Source of the DNA: Nonlabens antarcticus
Lineage (GTDB): Bacteria > Bacteroidota > Bacteroidia > Flavobacteriales > Flavobacteriaceae
DNA: 64,000 bases
Assembly (NCBI RefSeq): GCF_015356755.1
Contig: NZ_JADFCO010000059.1
Location: 43,719 to 107,718 of the forward strand
Direction: 5' to 3'
Positions within the stretch are counted from its first letter, which is position 1. Each line of letters begins with the position of its first letter. Shown piece after piece: positions 43,363 to 51,720 of this stretch. The notes beneath the pieces were generated by a model that had not been told where the DNA came from, made no database searches, and was given only the letters and a program-made list of their open reading frames with translations. A program made the translations under genes and the position numbers.

Positions 43363-43640
43363 TGAAGCGGTTCGAGGTCTATAAAAACATTAGGAAACGG
43401 GCAGTCATTTTTGGCTTCCCCATTTCCCTGTTTGCCTTAATGATAGTTTCCATATTGGCCTCATTGCTCATAGTAATTTTCTCTTTCAGCTTCGTGATGA
43501 TTATAGGTATTCTCGTTTTTAACGCTGCGCTCTATGTGGCTTTGACAAGAATTAGCCACAACCCACAGATTTTTCAAACAGCCAACGCTTTTCCAAAAAT
43601 TATAAGTAACAAAAGAAATTCAGGTTTTAACTATGAATAA
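43362..43640 (+). CDS. traF: TraF-like conjugation protein (DUF4133 type)
   Basis: A 92-residue inner-membrane protein with two adjacent helices (about 15-65) and a basic N-terminus (MKRFEVYKNIRKRAVIFGFP). It matches the VirB3-like TraF position and size, directly before the VirB4-like ATPase, which it overlaps by 8 bases. Its likely role is anchoring the ATPase in the inner-membrane complex. Confidence 0.75.
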   Translation: MKRFEVYKNIRKRAVIFGFPISLFALMIVSILASLLIVIFSFSFVMIIGILVFNAALYVALTRISHNPQIFQTANAFPKIISNKRNSGFNYE

Positions 43641-46035
43641 GATTAACCTTTCGGCATATCAGCCCATCGTAGATATTCAGGACAATATCGTCTTTGCCAA
43701 TAATGGCAATGTGGTCTTGTGCTATACAGGGAATCTACCTGAAATTTATTCGCTTTCCGAAAAGGACTTTGAAGATATGCACGGTGCTTGGTTTCAGGCT
43801 TTGAAATCGCTGCCTGTGGGAACTGTGGTTCATAAACAGGATATATACCTGAAGAAATCCTATTCTTCTGAACAGCTTCCGAATAAAACATTTTTAGAAA
43901 AAGCAACGCACGAGCATTTTAAAGGTCGTGGACATATTGAGCACAAGTGCTATTTGTTTTTCATCTTGACCAAAAACAAAGCGCTCAACAATTCAAAATA
44001 TGTCAATCCCTTTAGAAAAATTTCAAAGGGAATTGTACAGGAACTGGACGATAACATTAAGAGTTTTGTAAACTCTGTAAGCGATTCTGTTTCCTTTATC
44101 AATAATAGCCGAAAGATGGCATTCCTTCCGCTTAAAGCGGAAGGGATTCAGAAACTCACAAATGGCTATTTCAATGGCTTCAACGAAGGCTTCGATACCG
44201 ACATTCTATTAGATAAGAAAAGCGTCAATATTGGCGAAAACCATTTTGATGCCCTTGCCATCAATAGCGAACTGTGCTTTGGCGAAAGTGTACAGAGTAG
44301 CAAAACCAATGAGAAATTCACATCTGACGATTTTGTGTTTCATCAAGGGTTTATTGATGGCTTAGGGCTTACGCTTAACGAAAACCACATTGTCAATCAG
44401 ATTTTATATCTCGACGACAAACAAAAGTGGCGCAAGCTGCTCGACAAGAAAGTCGAGGAACTTAACAAGAGTTCCAATTTCGGTTCACAGAACAAAGTGG
44501 TTTTGGGGAAAATCCAACATATTCTTGACCAAATCAATGCCGATGACAATGCACGGATTATTCGTGGTCATCTCAATATTGTGTATTGGTCTAAAGAAGC
44601 CAAAGACCTAGACAAAATAACTTCAAAAATTAAAACTGAATTTAAGGAACTGGATATTATTCCATACTATCCGAGAGGCGAAGAGCGCAAGAATTATATA
44701 TTAAACAGTTACTGCTGTTTTTCGTCCAATTTCTCGAACAACGATTTATATGTTACCGATTTAAAACACGCATTATGCCTATTCATCAATAATACCAATT
44801 ACAAATCTGATACTACCGGAATCATCTTCAATGATAGAGAGCATAATATTCCTGTTCTAAAAGATGTTTGGGACGAGCGAAAAAAACGTATCAAGGCTCG
44901 GAATTTTGCCATTTTCGCACCAACGGGCGAGGGTAAATCCTTTTTAGCCAATAATATTTTACGCCAATACTTTGAAAGTGGTGTTCGTCTGGTCATTATC
45001 GACTTGGGTGGCTCGTACACTAAATTTGCCAAACTATATCCTGAAAAATATACGGTACTTCGGTACGAAAGTGGAAAAAATCTTGGCATCAATCCTTTTT
45101 ATATAAGTGATACAAATGATCTGACACCTGAACGATTGGAAGATTTGTCTGTTTTCCTTTTTGAGCTGTTCGCTTCAGATTTAAAGGTTACTAAAGCACA
45201 GTCGGTTTCAGTCAAAAAAATATTGCGTCATTATTACAATAGCATTTCAGAAAATCATTCGCTCGAAGGATTTTACAATTTTATAGAAAGGAATCAAGAG
45301 GATCTTCTTGACACCCTAAAAATCCATCCCGACTACTTCAACGTTACCAGCTTTTTGCACGTAATGTCCGAATATGTCGGCGATGGTCTATATAGTTTTC
45401 TGTTTGAAGTGAGTGAAGACCAAACCTATAAAATAGAGGACAAACGTTTGATTGTTTTTGAACTCGATGAAGTCAAAGACAATAAGGAAATCCTGTCCGT
45501 AATGTTGAAGCTGATTAAGTCAGCCATCCAAAGAACCATTTGGAAAAATAGGGCTGAAAAAGGTATCATCCTATTTGACGAGTTTGCCAAGCAACTGAAG
45601 TTCGAGAACGTTCTTGAAAGCGTAGAATTCTATTATCAAGCCATCCGTAAACAGAACGGTGCTATTGGTATCATTCTTCAATCCATCAATCAACTTCCCA
45701 ACAATTCAACATCTGCAAGCATCCTTGAAAATACACAGGTCATTTACAGCCTTAACAACGAAAAAGGCTATGCCGAATTGGTCAAACGCCTTAATCTTTC
45801 AAGCCACGATTTAAACCAATTAAAGTCCATCAAAAACAACCTTTCCGGGCCACGGAAGTACACCGAAATGTTCATTAAAATCGGTAGGGAAAGTAACATC
45901 TTCCGTCTTGAAGTTCCGAAGGAAGTCTATGCGGCTTACTTAACCGACGGACAGGAAAACGAAGAAATAATAAAGCTCTACAACGAGCATCACGATATGG
46001 AAAAAGCAATAATTCAATTCACATCTAAAACATAA
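43633..46035 (+). CDS. traG: TraG-like VirB4-family conjugation ATPase
   Basis: An 800-residue type IV secretion ATPase. The N-terminal half (about 1-400) holds the VirB4 CagE/TrbE-like domain (for example VLCYTGNLPEIYSLSEKDF, split: VLCYTGNLPEIYS). The C-terminal half is the motor: Walker A APTGEGKSFLA (about 431), VIIDLGGSYTKFA, Walker B GIILFDEFAKQL (about 645) and IGIILQSINQL. It powers pilus or channel assembly at the inner membrane. The length is typical for Bacteroidota TraG (about 800-830). Confidence 0.92.
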   Translation: MNKINLSAYQPIVDIQDNIVFANNGNVVLCYTGNLPEIYSLSEKDFEDMHGAWFQALKSLPVGTVVHKQDIYLKKSYSSEQLPNKTFLEKATHEHFKGRGHIEHKCYLFFILTKNKALNNSKYVNPFRKISKGIVQELDDNIKSFVNSVSDSVSFINNSRKMAFLPLKAEGIQKLTNGYFNGFNEGFDTDILLDKKSVNIGENHFDALAINSELCFGESVQSSKTNEKFTSDDFVFHQGFIDGLGLTLNENHIVNQILYLDDKQKWRKLLDKKVEELNKSSNFGSQNKVVLGKIQHILDQINADDNARIIRGHLNIVYWSKEAKDLDKITSKIKTEFKELDIIPYYPRGEERKNYILNSYCCFSSNFSNNDLYVTDLKHALCLFINNTNYKSDTTGIIFNDREHNIPVLKDVWDERKKRIKARNFAIFAPTGEGKSFLANNILRQYFESGVRLVIIDLGGSYTKFAKLYPEKYTVLRYESGKNLGINPFYISDTNDLTPERLEDLSVFLFELFASDLKVTKAQSVSVKKILRHYYNSISENHSLEGFYNFIERNQEDLLDTLKIHPDYFNVTSFLHVMSEYVGDGLYSFLFEVSEDQTYKIEDKRLIVFELDEVKDNKEILSVMLKLIKSAIQRTIWKNRAEKGIILFDEFAKQLKFENVLESVEFYYQAIRKQNGAIGIILQSINQLPNNSTSASILENTQVIYSLNNEKGYAELVKRLNLSSHDLNQLKSIKNNLSGPRKYTEMFIKIGRESNIFRLEVPKEVYAAYLTDGQENEEIIKLYNEHHDMEKAIIQFTSKT

Positions 46036-46039
46036 CATT

Positions 46040-46621
46040 ATGAAGACAAAATTCAAAATTTTAGTAATGACAGTAGCATTGACCTTATTTATGTCGGGCA
46101 ACGCTACTGCCCAAGGAATGCCCACTTATGACAATACCAATTTTATCAGCTTGGTAAAACAACTGATTGAATCGGGTAAACAGACTGCTCAAATGATTAA
46201 GTCTGTAAAATTCTTAAAAGATGCAAAAGAGGCCATCGAAAAGGTTTCAAATGTGGTTCAGCAACTTAGAGCAGTTCAAGAAATTGCAGACAACAATCAA
46301 CGCCTTATTCAGGTAATGCAAAATGATTTACAGGACATTTTAAACTCGCCTTATATAAAGCCAGATGAAGTAAGCAGGGTTATGGAATCGTTTGATGCTA
46401 TAGTTCAAAATTCATTGGACACGGTAGATTTTATTGATGAAGTTCTATCAAGCGACTATCTAAAAATGAGCGATGCAGAGCGTGCCGCAATTTTGAAAGA
46501 AAAAGAACTGGAATCAAAGCAAATGGTTTCTACCATCACTACAAAAACGAAACGCTATCGTGATATCATTTCATTCAGAAAAATGCAGGATAAAGTAAAT
46601 AACCGCGAAACAGGATATTAA
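46040..46621 (+). CDS. TraI-like periplasmic conjugation protein (DUF4141/VirB5-like)
   Basis: A 193-residue protein with signal peptide ending NATAQG, followed by an almost entirely helical, coiled-coil-rich mature part (VKFLKDAKEAIEKVSNVVQQL, split: FLKDAKEAIEKVSNVVQ; then QEIADNNQRLIQVMQNDL). Size, export and position between traG and traJ fit the TrbJ/VirB5-like subunit called TraI in CTnDOT. It begins 4 bases after traG and ends 2 bases before traJ. Confidence 0.7.
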   Translation: MKTKFKILVMTVALTLFMSGNATAQGMPTYDNTNFISLVKQLIESGKQTAQMIKSVKFLKDAKEAIEKVSNVVQQLRAVQEIADNNQRLIQVMQNDLQDILNSPYIKPDEVSRVMESFDAIVQNSLDTVDFIDEVLSSDYLKMSDAERAAILKEKELESKQMVSTITTKTKRYRDIISFRKMQDKVNNRETGY

Positions 46622-46623
46622 AA

Positions 46624-47466
46624 ATGACCGCAACCATACTTTTAGGAATTGGATTGGAATATATCGATACGGTATTTCAGACCATTCAGAACAGTAGCTT
46701 CTCGCAATATACTATTGCCGGAATGAAAACGCTTGCTGTCCTGTTCTTTCTGGTCAACATCCTTAAAAAGTACAATGAAGGTATTGCGGACAAAGACGGG
46801 TACACTTGGGGATTGAGTCCTGGTGAACTGGCAAAGAATTTTGCTATTGTTATTCTGGTCATATTCTCAACGCAGGTATTAGGGTTTTTCGATGGAATTT
46901 TAGTGGCCATCGAAAGTCAATATCGAGGGACTGCACCTGCATTATTGCCATTACAGATGCAGGATATTCCGTTAGAGGAAGATGTAAGTCTTTTTGATGC
47001 TGCGAGTTCAGCAATGACGCTTTTGTATGAGGCCTTGGTAACACCCTTATATGGGTTCAAGATATTAGCTTTCATTTTAAGTACAATACTCTGGATATTG
47101 GATTTGTTCATCTATCCGCTATTCTTGGCAGAGCGTTTTTTCCTTTTGGGGATAATGCAAGCGTTCTTCCCTTTGGTCATTAGCCTTGCAGTATTTGAAA
47201 AATTCCGTTCACTTGCTTATACATTCTTCAAGTTGTATGCTGCTGTATATATGTTAGTGCCGGCATTCTTTTTAGTCAATGTATTTGTTAACGCTATTTA
47301 TACGGAAATCAACACCAATTTTTGGGTTAACTTATTTGGTACCGATACAGGTCAAGGCTTTTTTGCGCCTGTGGTTCAATTAGGTTCTGTTGCATTTATT
47401 GTTTTCCTGAAATTCAAATTGTACAAACGAGCAACGTCCTTTACACTCCGATTGTTTACTGCCTAA
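46624..47466 (+). CDS. traJ: TraJ-like polytopic conjugation membrane protein
   Basis: A 280-residue protein with about six to seven membrane helices (for example LAVLFFLVNILKKY, FAIVILVIFSTQVLGFFDGI, ILAFILSTILWILDLFIYPL, AAVYMLVPAFFLVNVFVNAI). This is the VirB6/TrbL-like channel component of the mating apparatus, TraJ in CTnDOT terms. Its TAA stop codon is the loop of the 13-nt hairpin at 47459. Confidence 0.8.
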   Translation: MTATILLGIGLEYIDTVFQTIQNSSFSQYTIAGMKTLAVLFFLVNILKKYNEGIADKDGYTWGLSPGELAKNFAIVILVIFSTQVLGFFDGILVAIESQYRGTAPALLPLQMQDIPLEEDVSLFDAASSAMTLLYEALVTPLYGFKILAFILSTILWILDLFIYPLFLAERFFLLGIMQAFFPLVISLAVFEKFRSLAYTFFKLYAAVYMLVPAFFLVNVFVNAIYTEINTNFWVNLFGTDTGQGFFAPVVQLGSVAFIVFLKFKLYKRATSFTLRLFTA

Positions 47467-47471
47467 GGCAG
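47459..47471 (+). other. Junction hairpin 1 (traJ-traK)
   Basis: CTGCC-TAA-GGCAG: a 5-bp stem with a three-base loop that is the traJ stop codon, followed by ATTAAAAA and the traK ATG 15 bases downstream. It is the first of three such elements in this operon. Confidence 0.7.
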
Positions 47472-47486
47472 ATTAAAAATAAGAAT

Positions 47487-48101
47487 ATGAAAACACCATA
47501 CAAGAATATTTATAACGTCCTAAAATTGAATCGGTTTATCGTTTTGGCAGTTGTTGTCTGTGCCTTACTGTCCAGTACCTTTTCAGTTTGGATGGTATTC
47601 AATACAAATCAAAAAGCGCTCAATAGTGCTTTTGCCATCAATACAGATGGCAGTATAATTCCCCTGAAGCTCGTAACTCAAAAAGAGAATTTTAGAGTCG
47701 AAGCTCTGGCACATTTAGAACTGTTCCACAACTACTTCTATAACATCGATGCCAGTAACTATGAAAGGAATTTGGAAAAAGCACTTTGGTTAGGCAATAG
47801 TTCTGTGGACAATCTTTACCGCCAGAAAAAAGCCGATGGTGTTTACAACAGGTTGCTTCAGTATTCATTGGTTCAAAAAGTATTGAGTATTGACTCAAGG
47901 ATAAACGAAAATAATGGCTCGTATAGTTTTACAACCACCACCATTTTTGAAATTAACAGAGGTTCAATAATTGACACCTACGAACTGTTTTCAACTGGAA
48001 ACCTGATTATGGTTGACCGAAACTTTCCCAACAATCCGCACGGACTTCTAATTACAAATTACTTCGAAAACACTTTAAAAAAACTGAATGATGATAGTTG
48101 A
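47487..48101 (+). CDS. traK: TraK-like conjugation protein (VirB8-like)
   Basis: A 204-residue bitopic protein with a short cytosolic start (MKTPYKNIYNVLKLNRF), one membrane helix (IVLAVVVCALLSSTFSVWMV, about 18-37) and a periplasmic domain with LVTQKENFRVEALAHLELFHNYFYNID, quoted here by FRVEALAHLELFHNYF. This is the CTnDOT TraK, equivalent to VirB8/TrbF, an inner-membrane core component. No traL gene follows; the next ORF is traM, 31 bases downstream. Confidence 0.85.
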   Translation: MKTPYKNIYNVLKLNRFIVLAVVVCALLSSTFSVWMVFNTNQKALNSAFAINTDGSIIPLKLVTQKENFRVEALAHLELFHNYFYNIDASNYERNLEKALWLGNSSVDNLYRQKKADGVYNRLLQYSLVQKVLSIDSRINENNGSYSFTTTTIFEINRGSIIDTYELFSTGNLIMVDRNFPNNPHGLLITNYFENTLKKLNDDS

Positions 48102-48114
48102 GCCGAAAATCGGC
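48102..48114 (+). other. Junction hairpin 2 (traK-traM)
   Basis: GCCGA-AAA-TCGGC: a 5-bp stem and three-base loop starting one base after the traK stop codon, followed by ATTTAAAAAA and the traM ATG 18 bases downstream. Confidence 0.7.
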
Positions 48115-48132
48115 ATTTAAAAAACCAAGATT

Positions 48133-49062
48133 ATGAAAGTAGAAAAGAACAAAATAGTATTTGCAGCAGTATTGGCGGTGATTTTCATATTCCTTATTTC
48201 CTATTCCGTAATGGTAATGGGCGATGATGATAGCGAGAACGAAAGCCTACAACAAACATTAATTCCCGATTTAGAGGAAAACCAAAAAGAGTACGATTCT
48301 AAACTGGATGCCATCAATGATTTAAAGGAAGTGCGTGAAAATAACGCACCCAGCATCTATGATGAAAAGCTTATAGACTCGTTGGGCTTTTACGACCCAG
48401 ATTTGCCCGAACGTGAAAAAGAACGTATTGTGGATAGTATTTACGATGCTGGCAAAATTCGATATTCTGAAAAACGCTATCAAAATCTGGGACAGAGAAA
48501 AGTTGCTCAAAAAAGCACAAAACAAATCGATTCATCAGAAATCAAACGAGAACAAAAAATTGAAGCCAAAGAATTAGGCTTAGAACATCAATTGTTCTTT
48601 GCCGCATCGCCAAAACCCAACGAGTTTTCAATCATCGGTAATACTGATGAAACAATTTACGTAGTAGTAGATGGCGACCAAATAGTCAAAGCGAATACCA
48701 GATTACGAATGCGCCTTACCAAACCTGCAATAATAAATGGTAAGCAGATGCCGAATAACACACCAATTTTTGGGTTTATCAGCTTTCAGCCCAATCGAGC
48801 TTTAATTGAAATTGAAAATATAAAGCACCATCCTACTAAACTCAAAGCATTCGATTTGTCAGATGGTAGTGAGGGCATTTATGTCGAGAACAATTTTCGA
48901 GCTGAAGCCACCACCGAAGTCTTGGACGATATTATTGGCGATATCAACATTCCCACCGTACCACAAGTTGGTGGTATATCCAAAGTACTCAGACGTAACA
49001 ACCGAAACGTAAAAGTTACGGTATTGAATAATTATAAATTAATTCTAAAACCTAAATTATGA
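48133..49062 (+). CDS. traM: TraM-like conjugation protein (VirB10-like)
   Basis: A 309-residue protein with one N-terminal membrane helix (IVFAAVLAVIFIFLISYSVMV), a long charged, helical periplasmic linker (about 35-150, ending KREQKIEAKE) and a C-terminal beta domain starting FAASPKPNE. The C-terminal part contains IKANTRLRMRLTKPAIINGKQMPNNTPIFGF-like VirB10 core (seen as VKANTRLRMRLTKPAIING). It spans the envelope, linking inner and outer complexes. It is shorter than CTnDOT TraM. Confidence 0.82.
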   Translation: MKVEKNKIVFAAVLAVIFIFLISYSVMVMGDDDSENESLQQTLIPDLEENQKEYDSKLDAINDLKEVRENNAPSIYDEKLIDSLGFYDPDLPEREKERIVDSIYDAGKIRYSEKRYQNLGQRKVAQKSTKQIDSSEIKREQKIEAKELGLEHQLFFAASPKPNEFSIIGNTDETIYVVVDGDQIVKANTRLRMRLTKPAIINGKQMPNNTPIFGFISFQPNRALIEIENIKHHPTKLKAFDLSDGSEGIYVENNFRAEATTEVLDDIIGDINIPTVPQVGGISKVLRRNNRNVKVTVLNNYKLILKPKL

Positions 49063-49075
49063 GCCCATAATGGGC
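49063..49075 (+). other. Junction hairpin 3 (traM-traN)
   Basis: GCCCA-TAA-TGGGC: a 5-bp stem and three-base loop starting one base after the traM stop codon, followed by ATTTAAAAAC and the traN ATG 18 bases downstream. Confidence 0.7.
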
Positions 49076-49093
49076 ATTTAAAAACACACTCTT

Positions 49094-49927
49094 ATGAAAA
49101 AGTATATCATAATTTCCACTCTTGTTTTAAGTTTCGCTTTCGCGAAAGCGCAAACAACTACAGTCCTCGATACCATATATGCCAACGACACCAAAAACGT
49201 TGCATTATTCTTCCCTGAACCTATTCGGCAAGGTATAACCGGTTCAGATAATTTTGTTTTTACCTACAACCGTGAAAAAGAACAGTATTTTGGACTTCTT
49301 CAAGCAAAGCCTGGCAAAGAAAGTAATCTACTGGTAGTCAATAGAAATGGTTCAATTTTTTCGTATATTGTAAGATATAAAAAACAGCTATCTAAGCTCA
49401 ATTATTTCATTCCGTTATCTAATAGTATAGGGAATGAGAAACCGATTAAGGTCGATTCGATTCTTGCTGAATCCTCTGAAGAACGTGTAGATAATAGAAC
49501 GTATTACTACCAAAAATTCTGCTCGTATCTTCTTAACAGAAACCAGCGTATAGGTCGAATTAAAAAGCGAAATGAAGGTATCGTTTTGAGTGTTGAGAAT
49601 ATTGTTTTTGATAAGAAAGAACTCTACTTCGTTATCCAGATTGAGAATAATTCTACTTTGGATTACGATTTGAATTTCTTGAACCTTTCGATTGAAACAA
49701 GACAAAAAGGGAAAAGAAAATCGTTACAACGCCTGTATCAAGAACCAACGTACAAACACAATCTGCCTTCAAAAATTGCAAAAAGTGAGACGGTTCGCTT
49801 CGTTTATGTATTGCCCAAATTTTCATTATCTAATGACCGTAGGGCGATTTTAGAATTGAACGAGAAAGATGGCGAACGCAATATAGAAATGAAAATATCA
49901 CATAGATATATCAATAACCCAAATTAA
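49094..49927 (+). CDS. traN: TraN-like conjugation protein (VirB9-like)
   Basis: A 277-residue exported protein with signal peptide MKKYIIISTLVLSFAFAKA and cleavage before QTTT. Beta-rich mature part: TKNVALFFPEPIRQGITGSDNF (seen as NVALFFPEPIRQGITG), LLQAKPGKESNLLVVNRNG and a C-terminal beta domain (DLNFLNLSIETRQKGKRKS). This is the DUF4138/TraN family, the VirB9-like outer-membrane-complex part. The signal peptide's last codons are formed by the GCTTTCGCGAAAGC palindrome. Confidence 0.85.
   Translation: MKKYIIISTLVLSFAFAKAQTTTVLDTIYANDTKNVALFFPEPIRQGITGSDNFVFTYNREKEQYFGLLQAKPGKESNLLVVNRNGSIFSYIVRYKKQLSKLNYFIPLSNSIGNEKPIKVDSILAESSEERVDNRTYYYQKFCSYLLNRNQRIGRIKKRNEGIVLSVENIVFDKKELYFVIQIENNSTLDYDLNFLNLSIETRQKGKRKSLQRLYQEPTYKHNLPSKIAKSETVRFVYVLPKFSLSNDRRAILELNEKDGERNIEMKISHRYINNPN
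49135..49150. repeat. Recurrent palindrome CGCTTTCGCGAAAGCG (copy 5, inside the mobile element)
   Basis: A perfect 16-bp palindrome in traN, read in frame as AFAKA at the signal peptidase site. It shows that the motif family also occurs in the element. Confidence 0.85.
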
Positions 49928-49933
49928 AATATT

Positions 49934-50305
49934 ATGAAAAAAATTATTGTTTTCTCACTCGTACTGTTGTTCCTTTCTTGTGCCGATTCTGATACTAAAG
50001 TTTCTGGGCCAAGTGCTACAGCCCAGATTGTTATTGAAAGCTTTTATGAAAAGGATGAGGAAGCTTTAAAAGCCAACTCAACACCACAGGCATATTCTAA
50101 TTATATGAATACTATAAATATGTTTAATGCGACGGTAAAGGATGATTCAAACTTTACTGTTTTGCAGGATACCATTATGGGTGATGTGGCTTGGGTAAAA
50201 TATACGACAGCCTATGATAAGACACCAGGCCTTTTTAAACTGGTTAAGCAAAATGGCAAGTGGCTGGCGGATGCGAGAGGCTCAAAGGACAAATCTCCTT
50301 TTTAA
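49934..50305 (+). CDS. DUF4878-like lipoprotein at the end of the tra operon
   Basis: A 123-residue lipoprotein with lipobox FLSC near residue 16. The remaining part looks like a small NTF2-like/DUF4878 fold: ATAQIVIESFYEKDEEALKAN, DSNFTVLQDTIMGDVAWVKYT and LFKLVKQNGKWLAD. It starts 6 bases after traN and is the last gene of the operon. Possible roles are surface or entry exclusion or stabilisation of the channel. A short inverted repeat TCCTTTT-T-AAAAGGA at its stop codon (50296-50310) may terminate transcription towards the convergent defence operon. Confidence 0.6.
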   Translation: MKKIIVFSLVLLFLSCADSDTKVSGPSATAQIVIESFYEKDEEALKANSTPQAYSNYMNTINMFNATVKDDSNFTVLQDTIMGDVAWVKYTTAYDKTPGLFKLVKQNGKWLADARGSKDKSPF

Positions 50306-50313
50306 AAGGACTT

Positions 50314-51684
50314 TTACTGATTGTTTTTGAGATTAATTTCCCAATAGCCTTGCGTGCCACCGTGACGTATTAAAAAGCCTTTAGTTTTTAGTGCGTTTAT
50401 ATGTTTGCCCACAGGGGATTCATTGATACCTAAAGCTTCAGCTATTTCAGTATAAGTAATAGTAGTATTGGTTGCAATAAGTTTAAGCACTTCTTTTTGT
50501 CTTCTAGTTAGAGCTTCAGTTGAATCAATTACACCACCTATTGCACCACCTATTACACCACCTTCTTGACCACCCTTTACACCACCTGTTTGACCACCTT
50601 CTTCAACAACAGCTTCTTTAGCAATAAAAGTCATTCTAAGAAAGTTATCTGAAAAACTAAAACTCTCTTTTCCGTAGTGTTCTAAAATACGAGGAATGCC
50701 AGAACCTAATTGTTCAACCAGTTCTAAATCTTTAAAAATTCGCATCAGTTCCTTGTTTCGTGGGACTGAAAAGCCTTCAAAAAATTCTTGCTTGCTCAAT
50801 CCTTCCGGAAGACCACCAGCCGATGTGATTTCGATTCTATCGGTAAAGATTTCAAACTTTGGGGTAATCTCATTTGTGTAATCATTATGCACAAACGCAT
50901 TTATGATGGCTTCACGCAAGGCGATGGGATGCCAAAGATTGGCTTGTTGTCTTTCTTTGGCTGTAATTTTTGTGGTTGTTCTGTTCTCGACCGCAATTTT
51001 ATCTATCACTTGTTTGGTAGCCTTAACCAAACATTCGTGACCGTATTCGTTGCTTTCTATTAAGTCTGTTCTGGTTATACCCGAATATTTAGCGACTTTA
51101 ATTGATGTGTTATTCTTATCTGCCAAGAGATAGCCGGCATAATTAAAAGCACCATCTTCAGTAAGTAGTTCCAAGTTCTTGGCAAATGGTTTACCAAGGG
51201 TGTACCCAGATTCTTCGTAGTAAATTTTTAGCTGTCCGAAGCCTAAATCCTGCCGTCCTGCTTTAATCTTGCTGATGGAATTTCGGGTACGTTTGGCAAA
51301 GAGCTCGTCAATCATTTTTTGTGGCATCGGTTCAGCTGCTGAACCTAAACGAATAAAACAGCCCTTTTCGCTCATCCCGTATTTTTTAAGATGATATGGT
51401 TTTTCTGGACCGCTGGCCACTATGATTTTTAGAATGTTCTTACTATTCCTTTCCTCACTCACAATATCAAACAGACCAAGGGCGGAAGGGCGGATGTTGT
51501 TTTTTAATCTATCCTTAATCTTTAACTGGTCGCTATCAGAATCTGCCAATCCGTAAGTATTTCCATCCTTATCGATGCCAATATATATAATGCCACCTTC
51601 GCGATAGTTTAGAAAAGCGATGACCTCTTTTTCAAGTCCATCAGACAATTCTCGTTTGTATTCTATGCGGTTTGTTTCGGTCAT
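50314..51684 (-). CDS. AlbA_2-domain ATP-binding/transcriptional protein, last gene of the defence operon
   Basis: 456 residues. The N-terminal AlbA_2 (Schlafen-type) domain (about 1-130) has EYKRELSDGLEKEVIAFLN and GGIIYIGIDKDGNTYG. A GHKL-like ATPase region (about 245-340) has HPIALREAIINAFVHNDY and FEIFTDRIEITSAGGLPEGL. A Gly-rich linker (GGQTGGVKGGQEGGVIGG, about 375-395) joins it to a C-terminal winged helix (TITYTEIAEALGINESPVGKH). Related proteins act as regulators or in phage defence. Here the gene follows the DUF262 gene by 36 bases and is likely cotranscribed. Confidence 0.8.
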   Translation of the reverse strand: MTETNRIEYKRELSDGLEKEVIAFLNYREGGIIYIGIDKDGNTYGLADSDSDQLKIKDRLKNNIRPSALGLFDIVSEERNSKNILKIIVASGPEKPYHLKKYGMSEKGCFIRLGSAAEPMPQKMIDELFAKRTRNSISKIKAGRQDLGFGQLKIYYEESGYTLGKPFAKNLELLTEDGAFNYAGYLLADKNNTSIKVAKYSGITRTDLIESNEYGHECLVKATKQVIDKIAVENRTTTKITAKERQQANLWHPIALREAIINAFVHNDYTNEITPKFEIFTDRIEITSAGGLPEGLSKQEFFEGFSVPRNKELMRIFKDLELVEQLGSGIPRILEHYGKESFSFSDNFLRMTFIAKEAVVEEGGQTGGVKGGQEGGVIGGAIGGVIDSTEALTRRQKEVLKLIATNTTITYTEIAEALGINESPVGKHINALKTKGFLIRHGGTQGYWEINLKNNQ

Positions 51685-51720
51685 TAATTAAATAAATTGG
51701 CAATTTGGAAATAAAGATAA

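Noticed and set aside
44390..44611. Alternative-frame ORF inside traG
   Set aside because: The traG frame with Walker motifs is continuous over this stretch.
50530..50606. CRISPR-like array from CACCACC repeats
   Set aside because: Units are short, irregular and coding for a Gly-rich linker; there are no spacers and no cas genes.
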